Assembly: GCF_039540195.1 (NCBI RefSeq)
Contig: NZ_BAABEO010000011.1
Coordinates: forward strand, 62,001-126,000
DNA length: 64,000 bases
Direction of reading: 5' to 3'
DNA from: Zafaria ginkgonis
GTDB lineage: Bacteria; Actinomycetota; Actinomycetes; Actinomycetales; Micrococcaceae
The translations under genes were made by a program, and so were the position numbers. A model generated the notes under the pieces. The model was given only the letters and a program-made list of their open reading frames with translations, ran no database searches and had not been told where the DNA came from. The stretch's first letter is position 1, and every line of letters starts with the position of its first letter. Shown one piece after another: positions 42,361-51,278 of this stretch.

Positions 42361-42442
42361 CTCAAAAATCCTTAGGGGTATCGCGTGGTGGGATGCCGGG
42401 AGGCGGGTCGGTCAGCCGGACCGCCTCCCGGCGTCGTGCCGG

Positions 42443-42784
42443 TTAGGCCTCGACGGGGACGTTCGGGTAGAGCAGGACCTCTCCGTCCTGGACCTCCACC
42501 TTGTGGGTGCGCGCGGCGATGGTCGCCGGCATGCACAGCGCCTCGCCGGTCTTGAGGCAGAACTTGGCCGAGTGCACCGGGCACTCCACCTCGACGCCTT
42601 CGATCCAGCCGTCCGCCAGGGAAGCGGTCTCGTGCGTGCAGGTGTCGTTGAGGGCGTAGAAGTTGCCGTCCTCCGCGTGGAAGACCGCGATGTCCTCGCC
42701 GGTGCCGTTCTCGTCGGCGGGGATGACCTTCGCTTCGCCTTCGTCGATGTCGTCGACGGAGCCGATGTTGATGGCGTCGCTCAC
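42443..42784 (-). CDS. hcaC: Rieske ferredoxin component of the dioxygenase
   Basis: A 113-residue Rieske [2Fe-2S] ferredoxin. Cluster ligands are 'CTHETASL' (CxH) and 'ECPVHSAKFCLKTGEAL' (CxxH). This is the electron carrier between reductase and terminal oxygenase. The start is GTG 42784, with GGAGAA about 6 bases upstream. It directly follows the alpha-subunit gene. Confidence 0.92.
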   Translation of the reverse strand: MSDAINIGSVDDIDEGEAKVIPADENGTGEDIAVFHAEDGNFYALNDTCTHETASLADGWIEGVEVECPVHSAKFCLKTGEALCMPATIAARTHKVEVQDGEVLLYPNVPVEA

Positions 42785-42811
42785 TGGATTTCTCCTTGGG
42801 GTGTTAGTGGG

Positions 42812-44161
42812 CTATTTGTTCTTGTTTTCGTGCCAGGCGGGCTCGTTCATGAGCGTCGCCCAATGACGGTAGAACCCGCGCCCCGCGGCGTCGGAGTAGA
42901 GCTCGGAGGTCTGGCCCGGGTAGGTGCCGTCCTCGCGCTCGCTGCCGATGCCCATCTGGAAGTTCAGCGGGACGTTGTTGGTCACGAAGCCGTGCGAGAT
43001 CGCCTGGACCTCGGACCAGTTCTCTCCGTCATCGGCCTCGAAGATACCGGAGGGACCGAAGGTGCGCAGGTTGTACAGGCGCTGGGCGTCCTTGACCTCG
43101 TCCGGCATGGACTTGTCGACCAGGATCCAGGCCCACACCTCCATCTTGTCCGGGCCCTTCGGGTGCCATACGCGGATGGAGCCGTTCACCGGCAGGTAGG
43201 AGAAGGACGGGAAGACCGTGGCGTGGCCGGTGGTCATCGGGCCCTCGACGGCCGCGTCGCCGAGGCGCTCGCGCAGCGCGGCGTAGTCGTAGTGCTCGTG
43301 CACCGCCTTCGCGTCGAAGCGGGACTTCGGGTGCGTCGGGAAGCCGGCGCCGTGGCCCTTGGGGGACACGAACTGGCGTCCCGGCGTCGCGGCAATATCG
43401 GCTTTGGGACCCTTGCCGGTGGGCGAGAGGACCATCAGCGCGGAGGCGTGGGACATGTTCACGTGGTACCAGTCGGTGGCGAACTGCTCGGCGGCGAGCT
43501 TCCAGTTGCCCTCCAGGACCCACTTCATGACGCCGCCGATGACCTCGGTGCCCTCGGGGTCGCGGTCCAGCATGGCGTCCATGTAGTAGCGCATGTCGCC
43601 CAGGGCGTCCTCGAGCGGCTCGGCCTTCGGGTCCCAGTTGGCGAAGATCAGGCCCTTGTAGATGGCCACGTTCGGAACCTCGATCAGGCCCCAGTCCTTC
43701 TTGTCGAAGTCCTCCGGGTAGGCCTGCTCGTTCGGCACGGACTGCAGCGCGCCCTCCAGGTCGAAGGACCAGCCGTGGTAGGTGCAGGTGAACATCTTGG
43801 TGGCCCCGGCGTCGGCGCGGCAGACGCGCACGCCGCGGTGGCGGCAGGAGTTCAGGTACGCCCGGATGCTCTTCTTCTTGTCCATCGTGACGATGATGGG
43901 GTCCTCGCCCATGAAGGTGGTGAAGAAGTCGCCGGGCTTCTTGAACTGGCTGGTGTGGGCCAGGAACAGCCAGCTGCGGGCGAAGATGCGGCGCATCTCC
44001 TGCTTGTACAGGCCCTCGTCCGTGTAGATGGAGCGGTCGATCAGGCCGCCGTCGGAATCGACCAGCGTCGAGACGTCAAGGTTCGTGGCCAGTTCCTCGG
44101 GCCGGGGCATGCGCCCGATGGCCGCGTTCGCCGTCGGTTCGCAGGAATCCGTGGTGGTCAT
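42812..44161 (-). CDS. hcaE: Ring-hydroxylating dioxygenase alpha (large) subunit, HcaE/BphA-like
   Basis: A 449-residue terminal oxygenase. The Rieske ligands are 'CRHRGVRVCRADAG' and 'TCTYHGWSFDLEGAL' (CxH-17-CxxH). The mononuclear iron ligands are in 'EQFATDWYHVNMSHASAL' (two His), with the late Asp in 'ADDGENWSEVQ'. 'WLFLAHTSQFKKPGDFFTT' and 'GLIFANWDPKAEPL' closely resemble E. coli HcaE (3-phenylpropionate/cinnamate dioxygenase). It adds two oxygen atoms to an aromatic ring to make a cis-dihydrodiol. ATG 44161 follows GGAGG at 10 bases. It is the first gene of the operon and divergent from an SDR gene. Confidence 0.92.
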   Translation of the reverse strand: MTTTDSCEPTANAAIGRMPRPEELATNLDVSTLVDSDGGLIDRSIYTDEGLYKQEMRRIFARSWLFLAHTSQFKKPGDFFTTFMGEDPIIVTMDKKKSIRAYLNSCRHRGVRVCRADAGATKMFTCTYHGWSFDLEGALQSVPNEQAYPEDFDKKDWGLIEVPNVAIYKGLIFANWDPKAEPLEDALGDMRYYMDAMLDRDPEGTEVIGGVMKWVLEGNWKLAAEQFATDWYHVNMSHASALMVLSPTGKGPKADIAATPGRQFVSPKGHGAGFPTHPKSRFDAKAVHEHYDYAALRERLGDAAVEGPMTTGHATVFPSFSYLPVNGSIRVWHPKGPDKMEVWAWILVDKSMPDEVKDAQRLYNLRTFGPSGIFEADDGENWSEVQAISHGFVTNNVPLNFQMGIGSEREDGTYPGQTSELYSDAAGRGFYRHWATLMNEPAWHENKNK

Positions 44162-44473
44162 CCCGATCAATCCTCCATTGGACTCAGTGATGTGGGGGGG
44201 TGTCTGCATCCATAGCACACCACCGCGGCCTCGCGCCGCCAGCCCCCGTGCCGAACCTTGGGACGGGGCGTTTGTCAAATCCCCGTTCCGCAGACTAGTG
44301 GCCGAGGGCCCCGCTCCGCGAGCGCCGGCCCGGCGAGGACGACTCCGTTGAGGACGACGGCGGAGCGGGCCGCCTGCGCGCGGAACCGCCCGCCGCACCG
44401 AGCCCGGCACTTCGCGTGCCGAACGCCGGAACCGGGACGGGACGCGGGCGGCGGCCCCGGGGAAGATGAACGC
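44162..44473. promoter_or_regulatory. Divergent promoter region of the aromatic cluster
   Basis: This 312-base region holds no credible gene. On the minus strand a perfect TTGACA (44273-44278) lies about 110 bases before the alpha-subunit start, without a convincing -10 at the usual distance. It must drive the dioxygenase operon one way and the SDR gene the other. I see no palindrome strong enough to call an operator. Confidence 0.45.
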
Positions 44474-45247
44474 ATGACAAAAACCTCCCCTTTCAATGAT
44501 TCCGGCGTCTTGGTTACCGGCGGCACCTCCGGGCTCGGCGCCGAGGCCGCGCGGGCCTTTGCCGCGCTCGGCGCGCACGTCGTGGTGGCCGGCCGCAGCG
44601 CCGGCAAGGGCGCAGCCGTGGCCTCCCAGATCGGCGGCCGGTTCGCCGCGACCGACGTCACGGACGAGGAGCAGGTGCGTGCCGCCGTCGCACTGGCCGC
44701 GCAGGCCCCGCGCGGGCTGCGCGCGGTGGTCTCGGCCGCCGGCAGCGCCACGGTCGCCAAGACGCTGGGCCGCTCCGGGCCGCACCCGGTGGATACCTTC
44801 CGCGCCCAGCTGGAGACGAACCTCGTCGGCGCGTTCAACGTGCTGCGGCTGGGCGCCGCCGCCATGGACGCCAACGAACCGGACCCGGACGGCGGACGGG
44901 GCGTGGTGGTACTGACCTCCTCCGTCGCCGGGTATGAAGGGCAGATGGGCCAGGTCGCCTACGCGGCCGCGAAGGGCGGCATCAACTCGATGGTCCTGCC
45001 GGCGGCCCGCGACCTGTCCCGCCACGGGATCCGCGTGCTGGGCGTGGCCCCGGGCGTGTTCGACACCCCGTTCATGGACATCCTCTCCGCGGAGGCGAAG
45101 GCCGGCATCGGCGCCTCCGTGCCGTTCCCGAACCGGCTGGGCAAGCCCTCCGAATACGCGGACCTGGTGGTGGCGCTGGCCTCGAACCCGATGGTCAACG
45201 GCGAGGTGGTGCGGCTGGACGGGGCGCTGCGGCTGGGGCTGAAGTAG
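44474..45247 (+). CDS. SDR dehydrogenase, 3-hydroxyacyl-CoA-dehydrogenase-like
   Basis: A 257-residue SDR. 'VLVTGGTSGLGAEAARAFAA' is the cofactor loop. 'TSSVAGYEGQMGQVAYAAAK' has Ser and YxxxK, and 'VAPGVFDTPFM' follows. The pattern 'AMDANEPDPDGGRGVVV' is close to HSD10/3-hydroxyacyl-CoA dehydrogenase type II, so it may process CoA esters produced by the ligase in the divergent operon. It is followed by the MHS transporter on the same strand. Confidence 0.85.
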   Translation: MTKTSPFNDSGVLVTGGTSGLGAEAARAFAALGAHVVVAGRSAGKGAAVASQIGGRFAATDVTDEEQVRAAVALAAQAPRGLRAVVSAAGSATVAKTLGRSGPHPVDTFRAQLETNLVGAFNVLRLGAAAMDANEPDPDGGRGVVVLTSSVAGYEGQMGQVAYAAAKGGINSMVLPAARDLSRHGIRVLGVAPGVFDTPFMDILSAEAKAGIGASVPFPNRLGKPSEYADLVVALASNPMVNGEVVRLDGALRLGLK

Positions 45248-45419
45248 GCCCGGGGCGCACCTCCGGGAGCGGGGCGCCACTGGAGGAAAAGCGTGGCCGG
45301 GGCGGATTTCCCGTTCCATACAACGGCACGCCGGATTGGTGGCGGGCGTCACACGATCCACACTCGTGGGGAACCCGTTTTCACTTAGCGCACACCGCAG
45401 TGCACCTTTTGGAGTAGTC

Positions 45420-46778
45420 ATGGCACAGTCCACCCCTGCAGTGCCGGCAACCGAGCCGACCCAGAAAGACAGCCGCCGGGCGCTGGTTTCCAGCTTCCTC
45501 GGCTCCACCGTCGAGTACTACGACTTCCTGCTCTACGGCGCGGCCGCCGGGCTGGTGTTCCCGCTGCTCTTCTTCCCGAAGACCATGGATCCCACGCTGG
45601 GCACCACGCTGTCCTTCGTCATCCTGCTCGCCGGTTACATCTCCCGTCCGGTCGGCGGCATCCTCTTCGGCCACTTCGGCGACAAGTTCGGCCGCAAGAA
45701 CATGCTCTTCATCACCCTGATGATGATGGGCATGGTCTCGGTGTGCATCGGCCTGATGCCGACCTACGCGACGATCGGCATCGCGGCCCCGCTGACGCTG
45801 GTGTTCCTGCGCGTCATCCAGGGCCTGGCCGTCGGCGGCGAATGGGCAGGCGCCACGCTGATGGCCGCCGAGCACGTCAAGGAGAAGAACCGCGGCTTCG
45901 CGGCCTCGATCGCCGTCACGGGCGGGCCCACCGGTTCCGTGCTGGCCACCCTGGTGCTCGGCCTCTTCGCCGGCCTGCCGGAGGACCAGTTCCTGGCCTG
46001 GGGCTGGCGCATCCCGTTCCTGCTCTCCGCCGCACTCGTGGTGATCGGCCTGTACATGCGCTACCGCGTCACCGAGTCCCCGGACTTCGTCAAGGCCCAG
46101 GCCGCGGGCGAGGTGCACACCGGCGTGCCGATCCTGCGCGTGCTCAAGAAGTACCCGCTCTCCAGCCTCTACGGCATCCTGGCCGCCGCCGGCCCGCTGT
46201 TCATGCAGGCCCTGCTGGCCGTGTTCATGGTCCCCTACGTGGTCGCCACCGGTGCCATGGACCGCCAGACCGCGCTGATGATGCTGACCTTCTCCTCCTT
46301 CCTGCACATCTTCGCGATCCCGTTCTTCGCCTGGCTCTCCGACCGCTTCGGCCGCCGCCCGGTGATGCTGTTCGGCGCGGGCATCTCCGTGGTCTTGGTC
46401 TTCCCGATGTTCGCCCTGTTCAACTCCGGCAACTTCTGGATGATCGCCCTGGCCTTCATCGTCGGCAACCCGATCATCCAGGCCTCCATGTACGGGCCGA
46501 TCGGTGCCTTCCTGGCCGAGAAGTTCGAGACCCAGGACCGCTACACCGGCGTCTCGCTGACCTTCCAGCTCGGCTCCGTCCTCGGCGCCGGCACCGCCCC
46601 GCTGATGGCCACCTGGCTGGTCGGCCTGGAGAACGGCCACGGCACCGGCAACATCGCGGTCTACTTCATCATCCTGATCGCCGTCGCCGCCCTGTCGGTC
46701 TTCCTGTCTAAGGAAACCCGCGGCCGCGCCGCCCGCAAGGCCACGGCCGACGCCGAGCGCGCCGCCTCCGCCGTCTAG
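45420..46778 (+). CDS. MHS-family MFS transporter (aromatic acid/H+ symporter)
   Basis: A 452-residue symporter of the metabolite:H+ family (ProP/ShiA-like), with 12 helices. 'STVEYYDFLLYGAAAGLVF' is the helix-1 signature, 'FGHFGDKFGRKNMLF' the loop 2-3 motif and 'VIQGLAVGGEWAGATLMAAE' the helix-4 motif. 'WLSDRFGRRPVMLF' is the loop 8-9 copy. Next to the dioxygenase operon, import of phenylpropionate or a related aryl acid is likely. GGAG lies five bases before the ATG. Confidence 0.9.
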   Translation: MAQSTPAVPATEPTQKDSRRALVSSFLGSTVEYYDFLLYGAAAGLVFPLLFFPKTMDPTLGTTLSFVILLAGYISRPVGGILFGHFGDKFGRKNMLFITLMMMGMVSVCIGLMPTYATIGIAAPLTLVFLRVIQGLAVGGEWAGATLMAAEHVKEKNRGFAASIAVTGGPTGSVLATLVLGLFAGLPEDQFLAWGWRIPFLLSAALVVIGLYMRYRVTESPDFVKAQAAGEVHTGVPILRVLKKYPLSSLYGILAAAGPLFMQALLAVFMVPYVVATGAMDRQTALMMLTFSSFLHIFAIPFFAWLSDRFGRRPVMLFGAGISVVLVFPMFALFNSGNFWMIALAFIVGNPIIQASMYGPIGAFLAEKFETQDRYTGVSLTFQLGSVLGAGTAPLMATWLVGLENGHGTGNIAVYFIILIAVAALSVFLSKETRGRAARKATADAERAASAV

Positions 46779-46812
46779 ATGAATAAGCCCTGATTGGGCT
46801 GTGGTGCAGGAG

Positions 46813-46845
46813 CAGGTCCCCGGTTTGTTGGCTGCCGGGGGCCTG
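46813..46845. terminator. Hairpin between convergent MHS and antiporter genes
   Basis: CAGGTCCCCGG (46813-46823) pairs with CCGGGGGCCTG (46835-46845), with one G-T pair. A smaller AGCCC/GGGCT stem precedes it. No strong T-run. Confidence 0.55.
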
Positions 46846-46879
46846 TCCTGTTTCAGGCGTTGGGCGTTTTCGGATGGTC

Positions 46880-48184
46880 CTAGATGGCAGTTTTGGGGGC
46901 TTGGCCCTCGTCACCGAACTTCCGAACCGCCTCGCGTTCACGGAGCCTGTCCAGCCGGTTCATGACCGGCGCGGTGGTCACCCCGTGAAGCACAATGGAC
47001 GAGGCAACCACCAGCCCCACAATGGCCCACAGACGCTCGGCCTGGCCGCCGAACCCTCCCTCGCCCAAGGCGTACGCCAGGTAGTAGAGCGAACCGATCC
47101 CACGGATGCCGAAGAAGGCTATGGCGATGCGTTCCCGCGGTCCGGTCTTGCCGCCGGCCAGGCCGATCCAGCCGGCCAGGGGACGGACAACCAGCAGGAA
47201 CGCCAGGGCAACGGCGACCTCGGGCCAGCCGATTCCGGAAAGCAGGCCACGGGCGATCGCGCCGCCGAACAACACCAGGATGATGACGGTCATCAGGCGC
47301 TCCAACTGCTCGACATAGCTGTGCAGCACGCGGTGGTAGCCATGCGTATGCTCTGCGGCCCGGATTGTCACCGCACACACGAAGACGGCGACAAAGCCAT
47401 ATCCCTCAATGAGCTCCGTGGTGCCATAGGCCAGAAACGTCGCCGCCAGGGCAACGAAACCTTCGGAGTGTTCGGCCAGACGGATGCTCTTGTGCCTCGA
47501 GGAGAAGAACACCAAGGCCAGGAGCTTACCCATGCACACGCCCACCAGCACGCCTGTCCCGATCCTCCAGAGGACGTCGACGGCGAACCACTCCCGGAAC
47601 CAGGCGGCGGGCTCGACCCCCACCAGGCTGATGGAGATGGCCAGATAGACGAACGGGAACGCGAGCCCGTCGTTCAATCCTGCCTCGGAGGTGAGTCCGA
47701 AGCGGATCTCGTCCTCCCGGTCGGTTCCTTCCTCCTCGTCCGCAGGCTCTCCGACCTGCACCTCGGAGGCCAGCACGGGGTCCGTCGGCGCGAGTGCCGC
47801 CGCGACCAGCAGCGCAGCGGCAAGACCGAGGCCGAGCACCCCTAAACCCAGCAGCGTGAGCCCCAGGATGCACAGCGGCATGGCCACCCCGAGCATGCGC
47901 CATGTCGTGGCCCACCGGCGCCACCCGATCGGGCGGTCGAGCGCGAGCCCGGCACCCATCAGCGAGATGATCACGCAGACCTCGGTCAGGTGCGTCGTGA
48001 ATTCCGGGAACGCGAGAGGGTCGGGGTCCGGCAGATGCCCAAGGAGGCCAAACGTGAGCGCCCCGGCCGCCAGGAACACCATCGGCATCGACACCGGAGC
48101 CCGGCTCAGGAGCCGGGGCAGAACCGCCGCGGCGAAGACAGCCGCTCCCGCTGCCGCAAACACGATACTCGGAGCTTCAAACAT
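46880..48184 (-). CDS. Cation/proton antiporter (CPA1/NhaP-like)
   Basis: A 434-residue protein with 12-13 hydrophobic helices. 'LAALAPTDPVLASEVQV'-type 'AALAPTDPVLASEVQVG' and 'EAGLNDGLAFPFVYLAISIS' are the ion-binding motifs of CPA1 Na+/H+ exchangers (the conserved ND pair). 'IAFFGIRGIGSLYYLAYALG' is another family mark. It exchanges Na+ or K+ for protons. An acidic cytoplasmic loop ('EPADEEEGTDREDEIRFG') separates helices. The gene is separate from the aromatic blocks in function. Confidence 0.87.
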   Translation of the reverse strand: MFEAPSIVFAAAGAAVFAAAVLPRLLSRAPVSMPMVFLAAGALTFGLLGHLPDPDPLAFPEFTTHLTEVCVIISLMGAGLALDRPIGWRRWATTWRMLGVAMPLCILGLTLLGLGVLGLGLAAALLVAAALAPTDPVLASEVQVGEPADEEEGTDREDEIRFGLTSEAGLNDGLAFPFVYLAISISLVGVEPAAWFREWFAVDVLWRIGTGVLVGVCMGKLLALVFFSSRHKSIRLAEHSEGFVALAATFLAYGTTELIEGYGFVAVFVCAVTIRAAEHTHGYHRVLHSYVEQLERLMTVIILVLFGGAIARGLLSGIGWPEVAVALAFLLVVRPLAGWIGLAGGKTGPRERIAIAFFGIRGIGSLYYLAYALGEGGFGGQAERLWAIVGLVVASSIVLHGVTTAPVMNRLDRLREREAVRKFGDEGQAPKTAI

Positions 48185-48260
48185 TGCCGGTTCCTCCTCA
48201 GGAGACGCCCGGTCTAGGCAGACCGGCGGACCGGCCGGTCCACCTGCGGCCGGGCACAGG

Positions 48261-48620
48261 CTAGTCGCCCGGCCACTTGCCGACGAGGCGCTCGAAAACG
48301 CGGGCCCCGCCGCGGTCGACGAGGGTCTTGACGAGGGCGAAAATCGCGCCTTGGATGACGCTGACGATGAGGATCTCCTTCAGCGAGTAGGCCGTGCTGA
48401 GCGCCTTGGGCGGATCCTCCTGCACCTGCCCGTAGGGAGTGGCGTGCTTCCACCCCTGGCGGAAGACCAGGCTGGCGATCAGGCCGCCGAGCACGCCCGA
48501 CAGCAGCCCGAAGGGGCGGTAAAGGAGTTTGGTAAACCTGCTTGCCTGGGGCGCGGTTGCCTGGTGCTTGCCTGTTTGGTTCCTGCCTGCCAGGTTCCTG
48601 CCTGCCGGATTCTTGCGCAT
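48261..48620 (-). CDS. DUF4235-family membrane protein
   Basis: A 119-residue protein. 'LLYRPFGLLSGVLGGLIASL' and 'VFRQGWKHATPYG' then 'SLKEILIVSVIQGAIFALVK' are the two-helix DUF4235 signature common in actinobacteria. The N-terminus has short repeats ('AGRNLAGRNQTGKHQ'). ATG 48620 has GAGAGG upstream. Function unknown. Confidence 0.85.
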   Translation of the reverse strand: MRKNPAGRNLAGRNQTGKHQATAPQASRFTKLLYRPFGLLSGVLGGLIASLVFRQGWKHATPYGQVQEDPPKALSTAYSLKEILIVSVIQGAIFALVKTLVDRGGARVFERLVGKWPGD

Positions 48621-48903
48621 CGCGGGTCCTCTCTGGAGTAACGCCTCGTGTGGGGCCGGGTATCCCAAAGCTACTCCGAACCGCCTCCGGCCATGCACCT
48701 CGACGATCCGTTCGCCTGAGACCAGTGGCACCGTTCGCGGGGCACCCACCGCCGGGGCCCTTGGTCGCCTGGTGGCAGTTGCCCGGCGGTGGGTGGCCGC
48801 CCGTGCTGCCTGACGGCACCCGCCCTCCCGGGGCCGGCGCCGACCCCGTTACGGTGAACGCAAGCCTTACCGCGCCCCCACCTGAGCCTTCCTAAGGAGA
48901 AGC

Positions 48904-49353
48904 ATGGCCATCCCCGCCACCCTCGAAGAATTCACCGCCGTCTGGGACGGGTTCCGTTCCCGCCTCGGCTTCGAGGACATCACCTTCACGCTGGGTCTGC
49001 GGCCGCACGCCGTCACCGCGGACTCCATGAGCTTCTCGATGCCGCTGACCGACCAGCTCGCCCAGGCCAACGGCATGTTCTCCGCGGCCGCGCTGTTCGG
49101 CGCCGCGGACATCACCGGCACCTTCCTGGCCATGCAGGTCTTCGCCGACCAGGGCCAGTTCCCGCTGGCCGTGCAGTCCAACATCAACTTCATGACCAAC
49201 TCCAAGTCGTCCCCCGCCATCGCCACGGCCCGCATCCTGCGCGGCGGCAGCTCCGTGGTCGTCGCCGAGGTCTCCGTCGCCGACGCCGACGGCAAGGAAC
49301 TGGTGCACTCGACGTTCACCTACGTGCTCAAGGAGCGCAAGCTAGGCAAGTAG
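48904..49353 (+). CDS. PaaI-family hotdog thioesterase
   Basis: A 149-residue hotdog-fold protein. 'LTDQLAQANGMFSAAALFGA' takes the place of the usual HGG active segment, and Asp in 'AADITGTFLAMQ' may serve as the acid. 'LAVQSNINFMTNSKSSPAIA' follows. It resembles the DUF4442/YiiD-type branch, so activity on acyl-CoA is likely but not certain. AAGGAG lies three to six bases before the ATG. Confidence 0.78.
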   Translation: MAIPATLEEFTAVWDGFRSRLGFEDITFTLGLRPHAVTADSMSFSMPLTDQLAQANGMFSAAALFGAADITGTFLAMQVFADQGQFPLAVQSNINFMTNSKSSPAIATARILRGGSSVVVAEVSVADADGKELVHSTFTYVLKERKLGK

Positions 49354-49368
49354 CCGCGCGATCCACGC

Positions 49369-49413
49369 ACGACGGCGGCCTGCCGCCCCTTGGGGGCGGC
49401 AGGCCGCCGTCGT
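49369..49413. terminator. 21-bp perfect bidirectional terminator
   Basis: 49369-49389 is exactly complementary to 49393-49413 around a TTG loop. ATTTTT occurs at 49421-49426. It lies between the thioesterase gene and the converging hsp20 gene. Confidence 0.8.
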
Positions 49414-49481
49414 TGCCGGCATTTTTCAGTGCCGGGTGCCCGTCGCTGCCCGGCGCCTGGGGCCGGGGCCGGCGGCCGGCG

Positions 49482-50006
49482 CTAGCCTTCCTTATGGCCC
49501 TTCTTGGCGCCACCTTCGCGGGTTCCCGCGGAACCCTGCTCGGTCTCGCCCTCGCGGGACCCCAACGCCCCATGCGTGACCTTGCCCTCGATGACCTCCC
49601 GGCCGGCGCCTCCCGCCTCCACGGCGATCTTGCGCGGCTTGCTGGTCTCGCGCACCGGGATGGTCACGCTGAGCACTCCGTTTTCGTAGCGGGCGGAGAT
49701 GGCCTCGGTGTCCAGGCCCTGTCCCAGGCTCAGCTGGCGCAGGAAGCTGCCTCCGCGGCGCTCCCGGGTGATCCACTTGACGCCCTCGGCGTTGGCCAAG
49801 GTCCGTTCGGCGCGGATGGTCAGCAACTGGCCATCGACGTCGATGTCCACCGAGCCCGGGTCAATGCCCGGCAGGTCGGCGTTGAGGATGTAGTGGTCAC
49901 CCTCCCTGAACAGGTCCATCGGCATCTCGCGCAGCGCGGAGCGGGTGTCGAAAAACGTGCTGGTCATCCGGTCCAGTTCGCGGAACGGATCGAAATTCGT
50001 TGCCAT
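49482..50006 (-). CDS. hsp20: Hsp20/alpha-crystallin small heat-shock protein
   Basis: A 174-residue small heat-shock protein. 'FDPFRELDRMTSTFFDTRSA' opens it. The alpha-crystallin domain spans about residues 35-125 ('YILNADLPGIDPGSVDIDVD', 'WITRERRGGSFLRQLSLGQG', 'ARYENGVLSVTIPV'). The tail is Gly/Glu/Lys-rich. It prevents aggregation of unfolded proteins. AAGGAG precedes the ATG at nine bases. A perfect-spacing CIRCE element lies 94 bases upstream, so HrcA control is likely. Confidence 0.93.
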   Translation of the reverse strand: MATNFDPFRELDRMTSTFFDTRSALREMPMDLFREGDHYILNADLPGIDPGSVDIDVDGQLLTIRAERTLANAEGVKWITRERRGGSFLRQLSLGQGLDTEAISARYENGVLSVTIPVRETSKPRKIAVEAGGAGREVIEGKVTHGALGSREGETEQGSAGTREGGAKKGHKEG

Positions 50007-50099
50007 GACGATCAACTCCTTGGAGTCTAGGAACCGTCGTCGGTTCCCTGGCTTTGCTCGTATTTCGGTGGCGGTCCATGCGGCTCCGCCACCTCTGTT

Positions 50100-50126
50100 C
50101 TAGCACTCTCCTGCCGAGAGTGCCAG
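50100..50126 (-). promoter_or_regulatory. CIRCE element (HrcA operator) upstream of hsp20
   Basis: CTAGCACTC (50100-50108) and GAGTGCCAG (50118-50126) are inverted arms with one mismatch, separated by exactly nine bases. This is the TTAGCACTC-N9-GAGTGCTAA consensus bound by the heat-shock repressor HrcA. Confidence 0.9.
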
Positions 50127-50309
50127 AGCTTGTGAGGCCCATTTTTCCGCTCCCAAACAGGGCCGCGACCCGTTGCGCAACGGACTTCGACGCCCCCGGC
50201 GCGGGGCACCCGCACCGGGGACCTGCCGCGCCCTGTCCTGCGCTGTCCTGTTCTGCGCTGTGACATAGCATCGGGACAGGACCGGCATCTACGAAACGGG
50301 GCATCGGGC

Positions 50310-51278
50310 ATGGCGAAGCGATTGACGGCGAGGCTGGCGATCCTGGATGACCACCAGGGCGTGGCACGGGACATGGCGCCGTGGGAGGATCTGGCCGGGC
50401 GCGCGGAAACCACGTTCTTCAGCGACCCCTTCGCCTCCGCCGACGCGGCCGTTGCCGCCCTGCAGGGCTTTCACGCCGTTGTCGCCATGCGCGAGCGCAC
50501 AGCCTTCCCGCGGGAGGTGCTGGAGCGTCTGCCCGACCTGAAACTGGTGGTCACCACGGGGATGGCCAACGCGGCGATCGACATGCACGCGGCCCGGGAC
50601 CTGGGCGTCACGGTGAGCGGGACCAGCGGCTCCCCGACCGCCGCGCCGGAACTGGCCTGGGCGCTGCTTATGGCAGCGGTCCGCGACATCCCCGCCCAGC
50701 AGGAGGCCCTGCGCGCGGGGCTTTGGCAGACCGGCATCGGATCAGAACTGGCCGGCCGCACGCTCGGCATTCTGGGCCTGGGCAAGATCGGCACACGCAT
50801 CGCCGGCTACGCCCAGGCGTTCGGGATGGAGGTGATTGCCTGGAGCCAGAACCTCGACGCCCAGGGCGCCGCCGCGGCCGGGGCGCAGCTGGTCACCAAG
50901 GAGCAACTGTTCGAGCAGGCGGACATCGTTACGCTGCACGTGCGTCTCTCCGAGCGCACCCGCGGGCTGGTCGGAGAGGCGGAACTGCGGCTCCTCGGCT
51001 CGGATGGGCTGCTGGTCAACACGGCGCGCGGTCCGCTCGTCGACACCGACGCCCTGGTCCGCGGCCTGGCCGAGGGCTGGCTGGGCGGCGCGGCCCTCGA
51101 TGTGTTCGATGCCGAGCCCCTTCCCTCCAACCACCCGCTGCTGGGCGCTCCGCGCACCGTGCTTACACCGCACCTGGGCTACGTGACGCGCGAACAGTAC
51201 CGGATCTTCTACGGGCAGGCGCTGGAGGATGTCGCCGCCTGGCTCGACGGGGCACCGGTCCGGGTGCTGAACGGCTAA
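50310..51278 (+). CDS. D-2-hydroxyacid dehydrogenase
   Basis: A 322-residue NAD-dependent enzyme of the D-isomer 2-hydroxyacid dehydrogenase family, which interconverts 2-keto and D-2-hydroxy acids. 'GILGLGKIGTRIAGYAQAFG' is the NAD loop. The catalytic Arg is in 'NTARGPLVD', Glu in 'DVFDAEPL' and His in 'TPHLGYVTREQY'. Length is normal. Its stop and that of the converging TetR gene share four bases (CTAA). Confidence 0.9.
   Translation: MAKRLTARLAILDDHQGVARDMAPWEDLAGRAETTFFSDPFASADAAVAALQGFHAVVAMRERTAFPREVLERLPDLKLVVTTGMANAAIDMHAARDLGVTVSGTSGSPTAAPELAWALLMAAVRDIPAQQEALRAGLWQTGIGSELAGRTLGILGLGKIGTRIAGYAQAFGMEVIAWSQNLDAQGAAAAGAQLVTKEQLFEQADIVTLHVRLSERTRGLVGEAELRLLGSDGLLVNTARGPLVDTDALVRGLAEGWLGGAALDVFDAEPLPSNHPLLGAPRTVLTPHLGYVTREQYRIFYGQALEDVAAWLDGAPVRVLNG

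Noticed and set aside
42812..45508. An 898-codon version of the dioxygenase alpha subunit
   Set aside because: The extra N-terminal part is antisense to the SDR gene; GGAGG and homology place the start at 44161.
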